Both the position numbers and the translations under genes were made by a program. The notes beneath the pieces are model-generated. The model ran no database searches. It was not told where the DNA came from and was given only the letters and a program-made list of their open reading frames with translations. This document shows positions 13,679 to 25,549 of a DNA stretch of 64,000 nucleotides, one piece after another. Origin of the DNA: Drosophila pseudoobscura. Its lineage: Eukaryota; Arthropoda; Insecta; Diptera; Drosophilidae. Where the stretch lies: positions 3,782,001 to 3,846,000 of the forward strand of contig NC_046681.1 of NCBI RefSeq assembly GCF_009870125.1, read 5' to 3'. Each line of letters starts with the position of its first letter. The first letter of the stretch is position 1.

Positions 13679-15862
13679 CCCCCAAAGAGGTTTTGTGTCA
13701 AAACGAAACTGAAAACGCAGCCAAGTCCCAGCCGTCGAGCGGTTACCAAAAGCTTTTCGAAGCCATCGCATCGAATCGCTCTCTCGAAAGCTCGCTACTC
13801 GAAGTGGCCCGGCTTGGCAAGCCGCTCCGCTGTATTGGTGCGCTTTGGTTGTGTGCGGGTGACTCGGAAAGCTGCAAGCGGAAGCGCCCACCACTACCGA
13901 CACAGACATACGAGTGTGCCACCAATACAACGGCAAAGGCGGCTCGGCTGTGCATGTGTGGGTAGAGCGAGCAGTCGTCTTGGAAGTGCCGCATAAAATA
14001 TGAGTGCAAATTTGCCCTGAAATCAATTTGGGATAATAAAAAATACACACTTAAATAAATTTTAAAAATCTAAAATCCAGAAATGAAATTTATTTTGGGA
14101 AAATCCCACAGAATTCTCAAAATTTTATTGTTAGCTATTTATGTATGTTTGGATTTCGATTTCAGTAAACAATCTCTTCGGTTTTCTTAAAATCGTATTT
14201 TTGTTGAAAAAACAAAACGTATGAATGTATCTGCCATGAAAGGTCATATGTCTATCAAAATCGTCAGGTTTGTAGAGTCGAAAGTAGAGTGGGAACCTGA
14301 TTCCCGGAATCAATTAGATCGATAATAAAATTATTAGCTCAGCCTTTGTTTTGACTGGATTATGCAAAACTGCAAAGTTAATATACGATTTATAAGGCTA
14401 GATTGTACATTAAATTATGCGGTAATAGATCCGTAGATATGAATGAATATTAGTAATATATGTACGTATATTCTGACCCGTATTTCGTGTTCTAAAACCA
14501 CGACTGGAATCATATCACCAGACGATGCTTTCATATCGAAATTCTGCTAGCTCTATTTTAAATTCCTGCAAACAGCTGTCGGCTGAGGGGCAAACGATTC
14601 CTATCGATGGTTTTCGTTCTACTCAGACTCCTCGTATTTGATGCCTGCCTTCGCATGCTCTACTTCAACCTCGGATTGCATCATTTGAAACGGATCCATG
14701 GCAAACAACATTGATACCTGAGGAACGGCTTGTGGTGCCTTTTTTGCTTATGATATGTTTACTTCATTCAGATCTCCCCTTTATTACACCTTGAGGTGGC
14801 TCGAGTTACGCATTGAACTTCCTATAGGAACGGGACCAGTGGAAAGCGGAAGTTGCATAGCTCAAATACCTCGGCATATTTGATGTTGCATGCCTCACGG
14901 CACGCACTTTGAGGAAGTGTTGCGGGCTGTGGGACTGTAACCACAGTGCCACACAGTGCTACTATAGTCCAGGGATACTATTTCATACGAGTATTGGAGA
15001 TCGATTGTTTACAATGTTTTAAATGCTCGAATGGTAGAAGAGGAAGGGGAGTCCCATTCGGGAACTGGGACGGGGACTGCGACTGTGACTGGAACTCTGA
15101 CTGGATCTGGGATCGGGTGGCATGCGTGAGATCTGCTCTCTGCCGCAAAAGTGAAAGGCCTTTATGGGTCGGCGTTGCAGTCGCCGCGACGGAGCAGGCC
15201 GTGGCTGTTGCATTTGCACAAAATCAGATTACATATCAGCGGAGCAGAGTCTGCGATTTGGCAATTGCCAGCATAATTATTTGTTAATGCGCAAAGTGAA
15301 ACCTGTTGGATGTTGGACCCCGCCATAAGACATGAGACAGCCTAAATGATATGCGTGCGCCGTGATTGACTAATCTTATTGTCTGGTCTGGGCTGGCTGC
15401 CTGGCGGGTATGGAATTTACATTTTCTATTGTCTTTGCCAAATTCTATAAAAGCAATCGCGCCAAAAACACAACAAACAACATTTATTACTTTAGTTGTT
15501 TAGTCGGACTGCTAAACGGCTTTCCAAAAGCGATAAGGGGTCAGGCGTTGAACAATTTAATTGAATCACCCTAATGCTGCTCCATGGGGGCACGGAAAAT
15601 GCCTAAATGCATCTTTCACTTGTACTTACATTTACAGCTTTGTTGTCACATGCTAAAAACGACAAGGGGAGAGATATAATTTTTGACATTTTTTTGAGTA
15701 AATTGTGGACACATTTTCATTTTTTACTGATGAATTTTAAATACTAATTGCCATAATAATAAATAAAATAAGTATAAAATAATAAAATTTTTAGGAAGTA
15801 TATTTAATTTAAATATTAAATATATTCAATTTAAATATGAAAATATTTAAATTCATATTAAA
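13679..15862. other. Non-coding stretch upstream of vajk
   Basis: No exon recognised. Overlapping open frames on both strands at 13559-14050 cover the vajk promoter and leader and look like chance. The first few hundred bases upstream of 13680 are the likely place for vajk cis-regulatory sites. The remainder is AT-rich. Confidence 0.5.
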
Positions 15863-16962
15863 CGAGGGGGAACGTTGTGAGTTGCTGCGGACACCGCAAC
15901 TCTACAGTTATACCCGATACTAAGTCAGTATGGCTCTCCTCCGGCAGACGCCGCTAATATTAATCGACACGACAAAGAGTGCGTGCGAGAGAGACAGAAA
16001 ATCAGTCTGAGCGTGACGTCGGACGCTGCGTAGCCACTGCAAATTGATTTGTTCCTTTTGGCTATAAAAATGATCTGATCTGATCCAGATTCAGCAATCT
16101 GATAGATATGGTCATTCTCTATGATTCTGCGTTCTTAGTTTTCTCGAATCTGAAATATTGTGGATGCAACAGATTCTCGTCCTTTGTGGGGGCGGAAGGG
16201 GGTGGGGCGAAATTCTGAGATATACGTTTTATAGTGAGATCTAACAGGAGTGCGGATACCAAATTTGGTTACTCTAGCCTTAATAGTCTCTGAGATTTGT
16301 GGTTGCCCTAGATTTTCGTCCTTTGCGGGGGCGGAAGGGGGTGCGGCGAAATTTTGAAACAAAACGGTCAAGGTCCGATATCACAGGAGTGTGGATACCA
16401 AATTTGGTTGCTCTAGCTCTTATGGGTTCTGAGATCCTTGAACTCATATTTTGCAATTGGCAAAACCGACCATGAAACCTGTGTGTTAGAGTGAGACAGA
16501 GCGAGAAAGAGTGAAATTGTCTTCGTGATTCTGGCTGTAATAATTATACGATCTGGTTTAGATTTTGCACACTAGAAGATATAGTCATCTTCTACGATTC
16601 TGCGTTTTTAGTTTTCTCGTATCGTCGAAATTGTGGATGCCACAGATTTTCGCGCTTTGTGGGGGCGCAAGTGGGCGGGGCAAAGTTTTGAAATATTTTT
16701 GGAGCGGTGACATATCACAGAAGTCTGGATCCAAAACATCGTTGCTCTAGCTCTTATAGTCTTTGAGCATTAGGCGCTGAAGGGGACGGACAGACGGACG
16801 GACGGACAGACAGACATGGCTCAATCGACTCGGCTATTGATGCTGATCAAGAATATATATACTTTATGGGGTCGGAAACGATTCCTTCTGGACGTTACAC
16901 ACATACACTTTTACCACAAATCTAATATACCCCAATACTCATTTTGAGTATCGGGTATAAAA
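15863..16962 (+). mobile_element. Dispersed repeat, full-length copy A (Helitron/DINE-like, non-autonomous)
   Basis: The element begins ACGAGGGGGAACGTTGTGAG and ends at TTTGAGTATCGGGTATAAAA. A hairpin-forming GAGTTGC...GCAACTC lies at the left end. The left subterminal TTATACCCGATACT is the reverse complement of the right-end AGTATCGGGTATAA. Near the right end CCAATACTCATTTTGAGTATCGG is nearly palindromic. Several diverged internal repeats of roughly 130-150 bp, each containing a run like TTCGTCCTTTG followed by a GGGGGCGGAAG-like run, occur at about 16170, 16310 and 16640, and a GGAC-type microsatellite lies near 16785-16815. There is no coding capacity. Subterminal inverted repeats plus a terminal stem-loop are the hallmarks of DINE-1/Helentron-type non-autonomous elements. 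The family name is inference; repeat status is certain because two further copies lie in this window. Confidence 0.85.
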
Positions 16963-19900
16963 ACGAAATATAGTTGAAACAAATATGTATTTTCAAATTC
17001 CTTTCAATCGTAATATTTTCACTCATGGCTGCAAGTTAATGGCATTAATATTTATGTTTAAATGAAAATATTAAAACTTCGTGGCTCGACTTCCTCCAAA
17101 TTTTGTTTTATCTTTTATTTCTGTGCCTGCCCAAGATCCCAAACCACAAGGAATAATATCTTTTTTTTGTGTTCTCCTCTATCGAATATCCAAATCGAAA
17201 TGATGGGTCCCCACATAAAGGCTCCCCCAAAATGGAAATCGCTGCTCGGCCGGACATCAGAGCTGCTGAAGGCTCTGCAACTTTTACTTTTTTTTCTGTT
17301 AGCAGAAATGTGTTTGTTTTCTATGTTTGGCCAGATGGAACCGACCCAAGCCGAGTCGGGCCGCTGCAGCTGCTTGCCCCAACAGTAAACGTTACAGTTC
17401 TGTCAGCTGGCATCGGACAGGCGGACAGGCGGACAGACGGATAAGCGTATCCAACAGATACAATGCAGAGTGAGAGGGAGAGGGGCAGCGATGGAAGGAG
17501 ACGCGAGGCAGGTGGAAGTCAGTTCGGTTCGGGTCGGTTCTGTTCGGTTAGCCATGCGACGTCTTTTGGATGCTTTTCTTTTGTTGCATGCGGTTGCAAC
17601 ATCTAAGCCTGCCACTCCACCCCTGTGGCCTGTTGCGCCACCCCCCCTACAACCACTGTCTAACGCTCTCTCGACACCCCTTCCTCCCTTTCTGGGGGGC
17701 AGCTGGTGCAGTTGCATTTTCAGCGTTCGATTTCAGCATTAACTTTTGTGTGCTTCTTGTGCCCCGCATTTCGGATTCTCATGTTCGGAGTCCCCATAAA
17801 TTGTGGTCAACCGATGCGACGTAATTCATTGATTATAACGACAACAATAACGGCAGCTTACCCCCCCAGTCCCCCGCCCTTTCCTTCGCTTCTCTGCTGT
17901 TGCATTTGGCGCAGGCTGATTTATGGCCAATTGTTTGGAGTGTGTTAATGCTTCGAATGCCCCGACAGCGGTGCATGTTACTGCGGTCTACGTCTGCGTC
18001 TGTGCCCCAGAGCCTGGCCAGCTGATGAGCCTCCGGACAGGGCCACCCTGCAATATGCTGCATATATTGCATATATGCAAAAGTGCAAATATGCAATATG
18101 TTGTATGCGAAAGAGTCGCAAGTTAGCCAAATATAATTAAGGTTTATTAGGCTGGCAATACTTCACACAATTGTAATGCAGTTGAGGTGCACTGACTCGA
18201 CAGTTGGGAAATGCTCTGGGAATACTTCTTGAGCACTGAAGCTGAGAGTCAACGAAGCGAATTGAAATAGTCTGAAAAGAAAAGTATTTAATTCAGTAAC
18301 AAGACAAGTTACCCTTGGAGATTCCCCCCCTAAGGAATTTATACGGATCTTTACAGAATATATTACAGGACACTACCACCTCAAGAAATTCAGATTAGCA
18401 CAAAAACCACCCTTGAATCGACAACTGTCCTTTTACTTCTCGTAATATTTCTTTTTTGAAGATCAAAGCCATATCATTGATACCTTCTTATTAACGCAGT
18501 CCAAGCTCCACAAACTTTCACAGCTTTTTGCTGGCGAACAAGAGATAGTAAAATTATAAAAACAAGAAATAAACACACACAGTAGTAACTATAACCACTT
18601 TTATGGCGATTCGAAAAGGAATTGGATCAAGTTCGCTGGAAACGAGGCCGGTCGCCTCGAGTGGATGTCTGGCGGCTCGGTTGTGGATTATTGATTTATG
18701 CGCACGGATCTGGCGGACAATTGAGGCTTGAGCAAAAGTGAGCTCAAATTAAATGCTAATTAGGTTCGAAAAAGCGGATCTAGAACAATGAATAATTAGA
18801 TAATTAAGAATGGAATTACATGGCACATGGCAATAGAAATAAACAGCTGCAACTGACTCGAATCGGAATTGGAGTTGGAATTGGATTTTGAATCGGAATC
18901 CGAATACGAATACGAATACGAAACTGAAAGTGCATTGTGCAACGCACTGGATCGCGTTCCATATCGCCATCCGACACCGACTCTATTTATGGCCGAGACA
19001 AAAACCGGACCGACTTCTCCTCGCCTGTCTGTCCGACCTGGCCGCCAACTGTATCCGCAATGTTTCTAAGCGCAAAGAGGGGTAAAACCAAAGCAAAGTG
19101 AGGCCAGGCCATCTGAGGCAGCCCCTGCAGCGGCCTCTGAAAGAAGCTGGTGGCCATTCGTTGTCTTCGTTGCTGAGACCACACGCCCATGGCGCTTAAA
19201 TGATTTGCTGGCAACGAGGAGCGGCGTGGCCAATCCGGCCAACGCCGCCAACAGGGCGTATGCCTAATGCCTGGTCATTGGCTCCGTTCGACATCGGGCC
19301 AGCCACGTTTTGTGCAACGTTTTTGGCATTTTGACATATCAAGTGAAAAACTTAAACGATTTCCGACAAGTGACCAGTTTTTCTCTCGTTTATTTTTTCG
19401 GGCAATGGCCAAGATTATATTTGCAACAGAAAATCTCATTGAAAATGCGCATATACTTTGTTTCGGCGGTATTAAAATGAATCTAAAAGTTGTGATTTCA
19501 TTGGGTCCGTGGGAGCGGGAAACTTAAATTAACGACTGATCTAATCAAATCAATTTGTCATAGATAAAAAGTTTCCGATTTCCAATCCGACACTATTGAG
19601 GGTAATCAGGAAATGTTGGATGAACTATTGCCAAACTTATCAGTTGGAATTAGGCATTTAACATTTGTTGCTTTACGATGTGGATGCCTGTGAGCACCAC
19701 TGTTAATCTTAATTCCATATAAACATCGCCAAAAAGTAATAGTTTTTATATGATAAAATGTCAAGATACAAAATACAATACAAAACCACATCTTTTGTGA
19801 TTTCTTTAATACCCATTCAGGGTATAAGGATACCATAAATATACAAAAAGTATAGAAATCCTTTTGTGAATACTTCTTGGGCCGTTCAACATGTCGTGAG

Positions 19901-22502
19901 CCGTAAAAGGGAATGGTGTATCCAAATGATGACCTCCAATCAGTCACTTCATAAATAAACATTTTTTGTAAGAAAACGTAATTTTAATTTGACCGAAGAC
20001 TAGAGAACTAGAGACTCTTAGGTACTCGCTGAATTCCACTCAGCCAGTGTCATGAGTTTTATTTCAACAAATTAGTTTAACTTTATTTGGATTCCCGCGC
20101 AATTTCATTACAAAACCCGAACCGTTTCCACCTGGCGAGCATGGCTATGAAAGTCAAGGTCAGACCCCGAAAAATAAAATCTAAAAAAGCGTAATTCGTA
20201 AAAAAAGTAATCTTTTTGTATGTGTCTGGTAGCTTTGTCAAGCGAAACAAAGAGACGAGATATCAACATCAGAGGTAAACTACAGGCCGCAGATAACTCG
20301 AAGTTGTCTTAAGAGTCGTTTGGGCTCGCAAAGAGATTGAATGGATACATATACATATGTACATATATATCGGCATGTCAGTCCGACAGTTTGTCAATTG
20401 CTGGGCAATCGGTCCGGTCAGTGCATTGGACATTGAACCACTTTCGGGCCTGGCTACAGCTACTAAGTGAACAGATCTCAGCCAGAGTTGGCCCAGTGTG
20501 ACCTCACAGGTGACATTCACATCTGGTGGAAAATTGAAGTGGAATTACTTTACAAGCTCAAACTAGAAATCTATTGGCAGACCGTATATGGAGAACTGGA
20601 GTAAGATATGGGTACATGTATACAGGTTTACGAAACATCTCAGCGCTTATCAAATGTTTCCATTTTCTCTAAATTTGTGGCTTTCCTTGAGACCGCTTCT
20701 GTGTCTGTCTAGTCTTTGTCTAAGCCACAGGTCCTCAGCGGCAATGTGCCATAGGTTTGCGGCTCAACCTAAACCGAAGTGACCAGAAATGTCCATTCCA
20801 AGTACTGGCCTGTTTGCAGGAAAATAATCTTCGATGGCTTAGCCATCCTATTCAGCAACTGGCTAAATGAATGGGTCTGGGAAAACCCAATCCGAGCCGA
20901 AAACCGATCATTAGTGGCTATCGCATAAACGACATTCGCTCGCTCATACGCCCCGCAGCAGCAGCAAACCAGCAGGCACATTTCAGCTGAATAATTGCAC
21001 TGGCTTTGTGGCTTCGGAAAATTAAAGATTTTCGCATATTTCTTGTTGATTTCTGGCTCTGGCTCGTCGAACACATGTTCCATGTCCGAGAGATTGAAAA
21101 GAATTTTCGCAACATTTAATTTTAGCGCAGAGCAGCAGCAGCGGCAGTGGCAGCAGCCATAGCAACAGCAGCATGCAGCGGCAACAAAAATTGGACTAAT
21201 TGCCGACAATGTTGGCTCTGATTGACTGGACCAAGACTGCTAACCCCGTCACAGACTGCCCGAGTGTCTGATTGAATGATTGAATGAATGGCAACCGTCG
21301 GGCGACAAGCACACACGAACACATCCACATCCACATCCACCGGAGTCGACGAGGCAGCTGCCTAATCCCTGCTATTGGGTCATGTCGCGTCTCTGGGAAA
21401 ATGTGGCGACGATGTGGCTATGTGGCAACTGCTGCCAAGTGCCAAAAACATAACACACCGCCACCAGACTAAGCTGACGCTGCTGCTGCTGCTGCTGATG
21501 CACTTAATGGAGCTGTGGCACGTTGGTACCAAGTCTGCAGCCTGGGAGTCTGCAGCCGTGATCGAACATTGTGAAAAGTGGGCATAAAAATGCCTTTTTT
21601 GCGGCTGTGCTTGCAACATTCTCACCGACATTCTCACAACGGCGAATGTGTGAAGCGAGGGAGATGGGAGACGAATGGGCAGAGGTCTCGGTTCAACGCT
21701 CCGACTTGATCAGTACTGGCATTGCCTCAAATGGGGAACCCCCGAGGCGAAGGCCATACCAACGAAAGTTCGTCTCTGTCCGTTCCTCTCAGAAGAAATC
21801 AACAAGCAACAAGCAACCATTTGTTGAACTTGTTCTTGGCCCGAAACTATTTTTAGATATGCAAAAAAATCCCCGAAAATCTGCCGAAATATTGCAGAAC
21901 TATTATAAATCAATTCTGAATATAAAAAAAAAAAAAAAATACACCAAAATACACATAAAAATCAATGTCTAAATTAAGATTTTATGCAAAGTCCGCACGG
22001 CTCGGGGAAAACAGAATCGGAATTGCTTTGAATAATTGCTACTTGATTGCGCAGCCGTCGCTGCCGTCATAAAAATGAAGTTAAAATGCTATAAACATAA
22101 GTGCGATTAAATGAGCATAGAGCAAACGGCAATTACAAGACCTCAAATGTTGACTTTTGCATGATTTCGAAACTCCAAGAAACGAAACTGTTGCTGTTGC
22201 TGTTGCTCTCGCTGTTGCTCTTGCTGTGGCTGCTCGGTTTAAGGCTTCAACTGGAGCTCGACCTTGAGCCAGAATGCACAACGACCAGCCAACTCGACAA
22301 CGACTTGGCAGCAGCCGCATTACCACCAACAATGACAGCAACAACAGAAGCAACAACAACCACTGCGACCGAATCTGATCACAACTCTCACTCGCAACAA
22401 TTGACAATTCTTACACGGGCCAAGAAGCGTGACCGCGTCCGTTCTAAAGCCCGTTCATATTAATCATACTAAAGCCATGCAACGCCATCCGTCCCATTGC
22501 AG
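16963..22502. other. Non-coding stretch before the terminal Ance-3 exons
   Basis: No supported exon. Contents: GC-rich and C-rich tracts around 17600-17880; a cluster of TGCATAT / ATGCAAAT-like words at 18049-18108; a CGAATA run near 18897-18920; a CATCCA run near 21323-21340; a poly(A) run near 21927-21940. An open frame at 22161-22463 starts with a long Leu stretch and continues Thr-rich, but this follows from CTG- and ACA-type repeats and has no splice donor that would join it to the next exon. Confidence 0.5.
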
Positions 22503-23120
22503 ATACTTTTTCTCGACGGTGCTGCAGTTCCAGCTCTACCGGGGCATGTGCCGCGAGGCGGGCCAATATGTTCCCGGCGATGCCAGGAAGCCGCTGCACA
22601 AATGCGACATTTACCGCCAGCCAGCCGCTGGCAATATGCTCAAGTAAGTCTCAGTTTGAGCCCACGTATTTCAGATATATTTAAGATTTATTAAGCATTT
22701 GTCTAAAAAATTCTCAAGCTTTTGGAGCTGCTACACATATGTATACGTTTCTAAATGATTCCGCTACCACCGTGTTTATAATTTTAAAATTTCACCCAAT
22801 TCTTCACGAACAGAAAGCTAATGGCCAAGGGCGCCTCCCAGCCATGGCAAGAGGTACTTGAGGAGACCCTGCAGGAGGGCCGCCTGGACGGCAGCGCCTT
22901 GCGGGAATACTTTGCTCCGCTCGAGGAATGGCTGCGCCTGGAGAACCTGCGCACGAACGAATACGTTGGCTGGAACTACGATGGAGACTACTGCAAGCGA
23001 AGCATTGAAACTGCTGGTCTTCAGGTCTATGGAGGCTTCTACAACGGGGCCAACCAGGGATCAGCCCTAAACATTCTGATCCTCATGATCTGCTCTTGCT
23101 TAGGCTTACGTTTCAGCTAG
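22503..23120 (+). CDS. Ance-3: Ance-3, last two exons (angiotensin-converting enzyme homologue, partial)
   Basis: Exon 22503-22643 follows an acceptor CCCATTGCAG and ends at donor GTAAGT. Exon 22814-23120 follows an acceptor CACGAACAG and ends with TAG. Together they encode about 148 residues matching the C-terminus of peptidase family M2: RYFFSTVLQFQ, PLHKCDIY, AAGNMLKKLM, the ALREYFAPLEEWL region and the ENLRTNEYVGW end of the catalytic domain. After that a spacer leads to a hydrophobic tail (LNILILMICSCLGL) that could be a GPI-attachment signal or a membrane anchor. The catalytic HExxH exons are not in this window, so the preceding intron must be longer than 22 kb. The symbol Ance-3 rests on family match plus position beside nimA. 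Insect Ance-3 enzymes are ACE-like proteins, some lacking catalytic residues; activity cannot be judged here. Confidence 0.85.
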
Positions 23121-25549
23121 ATTTCTAGAAAGTGGGAGACATATGTACATACACATATGTATGTTAAGATGTATGTTAAGATAATGTTAACTAACAGTCA
23201 AACAAAATGTTGTACTTATACACTCACAACTTCCGCCTATTCAAGTCGCACCTATAGCTACTATATCCATAACCAAGTTGAACTTGAATCAATGCCAAAA
23301 AAATACACACAGACATAATTCTAAAATAAAACAAAAAAATAAACGCAAATCTGACAAATTGCCAGACCGGCGGCACCCTAAAAACTGCAACCGAACAACA
23401 AATTAACATTGAGAACGCACAACTGGAAACTGATCGAATAGCCGACACCCTCTAGTCTGTTGCTGCAGCCCACATGTTTCTTAGCAGAGCGGCAGGAGAT
23501 TGAGATCTCGTCTGGGAGGTTCTTCAATTGATTCTCTTTGTCCCTTTTCAAGTTGATAATTAATTTACAAAACCTATACAAATTACGTTATTCTGGGACT
23601 ATTCGGGCTCCATAACTGATCCATGATCAGATTTAGGATATTTATTGTTGGTTGTTGTTTGTTTGTTGACATATATTTAATGGTTTCTCTCAGTTGACGA
23701 TAGTTTCACTTTCCTGTCCCCAAAGCAACCAATGGCCTAATATAGCCTCACGTTCTATGGATATTTAGCATACAAAACCAGTACCACAGGGGGTTCGCCC
23801 GGGCACGGGATGGACTATGGTGAGTGCAATCCATGCGGGTCATTGGAACTCCGGCGTCGCACGCACATTGCTCACTCATTTGGTGGCTCCGCTGCTGGTG
23901 TTGTTTTACAATTTAATCAAATAAAATAAATAAACTCTCGGAGCTGCTGCAATTTTATAGTTTCTCTTTTGTTTCTGCTGCAGCTGCTGCCCCAGACCCA
24001 ACCGCAGCCCCAGCCCCAGCCCCAGCCCCAGCTCCTCCTCTGACTCTGCCCCCGTTTGAGTATCCAACTGGTTTTCTGCTGTTTGTAAATTTGATTTAAT
24101 AAATTATAGACAACAACAAGAACAGCAACAACTGCAACAACCTCAGTGTAAACAAGACAATCAACACTTGTGTGGGTGGACGGTCCTCTCAGTGTCATTG
24201 TTCTAAAGTTTATCTAAGAAATAAGACACTCTAACTAAGTGGATAGAATGGAGCTGGAGTTTTAGATGGACTCGAGTGGACTCCCAATCAACTCAAATAC
24301 AGAAGTCGTTGATGGGGCTCTGATAAATGAGAAAAGTATTTTAGATTCGAAGAAGCAGAATGCAGGTGAAGAAGTTAGTATGAAGGTTAATAATATGCGA
24401 CGTTAAAGTACTGAACAAATAAGAACCCATGGCCCTTTTTTGCCTTTTAGTTCATTATGGATTCATGAGCAATTACCAATTCTATGAAGGCCATACATTA
24501 AGCCTAACCTAATATTTATATTGTTAATTTGTGCAAATATTAACCAGAACTAATCCACGTAATAATAACCTATAACCAATAGTAGTAAGATCAACTGTTT
24601 TGAAATGCTAAAGTTTATCAAAATGTTGGTTCTATTGACTCTATGGTATCGCTCTATAACACCTTTGAGCTAGCTAATTCAACTGTACCACATTTGTTTG
24701 GTTGTAGGTACTTTAACTCCCCCAGTTGCGTCCCCCAGTTTGGGCAAAAAACAAAAGCGCAAATCTGACAACAACAGCAGCCGGAGGGAGACAAGTTTTC
24801 GCCCCGCAATGACAGCCGCACGTTAAGGACATGATCAACATTTCAATTAGATGCAATCATCGCCATTCCCTCGATCCGGGCTGGGAGACGGAGACTCGAT
24901 CGCTTTGGGGAGTTGAGTTTCATTCACTTGCATTGGAGACTTTTCCGCCTCTGTCTGGGTGAGAGGGTCTCACTGTGTGTGCCTTTGTGTGCCTGTGTGT
25001 GCTACTGAGCCTCAGATTTCACTTTCGTTTTGTAGAATTTACTGTGCAGTGCGTACTTCCGCTCTCCGATCTCAAGTCCCCTCGCACTCGACGCGGCCTT
25101 CATTAGCCCGACGACAATTTGCAATGACAACTGTTTTTGTATTATTTGTTCGGTTTTTTTTTCGTTTTGGAGAAGGAACATTCGGGTGAGCAATGGAATC
25201 ACTGCCAACGGGGAAACAGTTTTATGGAGAGTCGCGTTCCAAGCGTACACGCAATTCAAATCAAGCGGACAGAACTCAGTTGTGAATGAATAAATAACCT
25301 TTCTCTCAGACATTGTTATATAGTGCATAAATAAACGGAAAACAATGTTTACTCTAAAACATCGAAGATTATCCTATTTAAAGTGAAGTGAAACTACTGG
25401 TACTATAGCTACAACGTCTTCAGATGCAATCTTCCAAGAATAAAATATATATAAAATGATTGAAAATTAGTTTTAGAGCACATGCACATGTTTAAAGGGC
25501 TTCAAGGAATCCGGAATCCCAATCTATTGGAAAAATCACAAAAGTAGTA
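23121..25549. other. Intergenic region Ance-3 to nimA
   Basis: No gene recognised. A C-rich CCAGCC-type microsatellite occurs at about 23995-24032. The last few hundred bases should hold the nimA promoter, but I see no clear TATA box. Confidence 0.6.

Noticed and set aside
13559-14050. Opposed frames of 134 and 163 codons upstream of vajk
   Set aside because: They overlap the vajk leader exon and TATA box and show no domain or codon pattern of coding DNA.
19800-19845. Possible repeat fragment with TACCCATTCAGGGTATAA
   Set aside because: A short resemblance to dispersed repeat ends, but too little similarity around it to call.
1-22500. Search for further Ance-3 exons
   Set aside because: I looked for ACE landmarks (HExxH, HEAIGD, YLVDQWRW) in the open frames and found none. 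Very small exons could still be missed.
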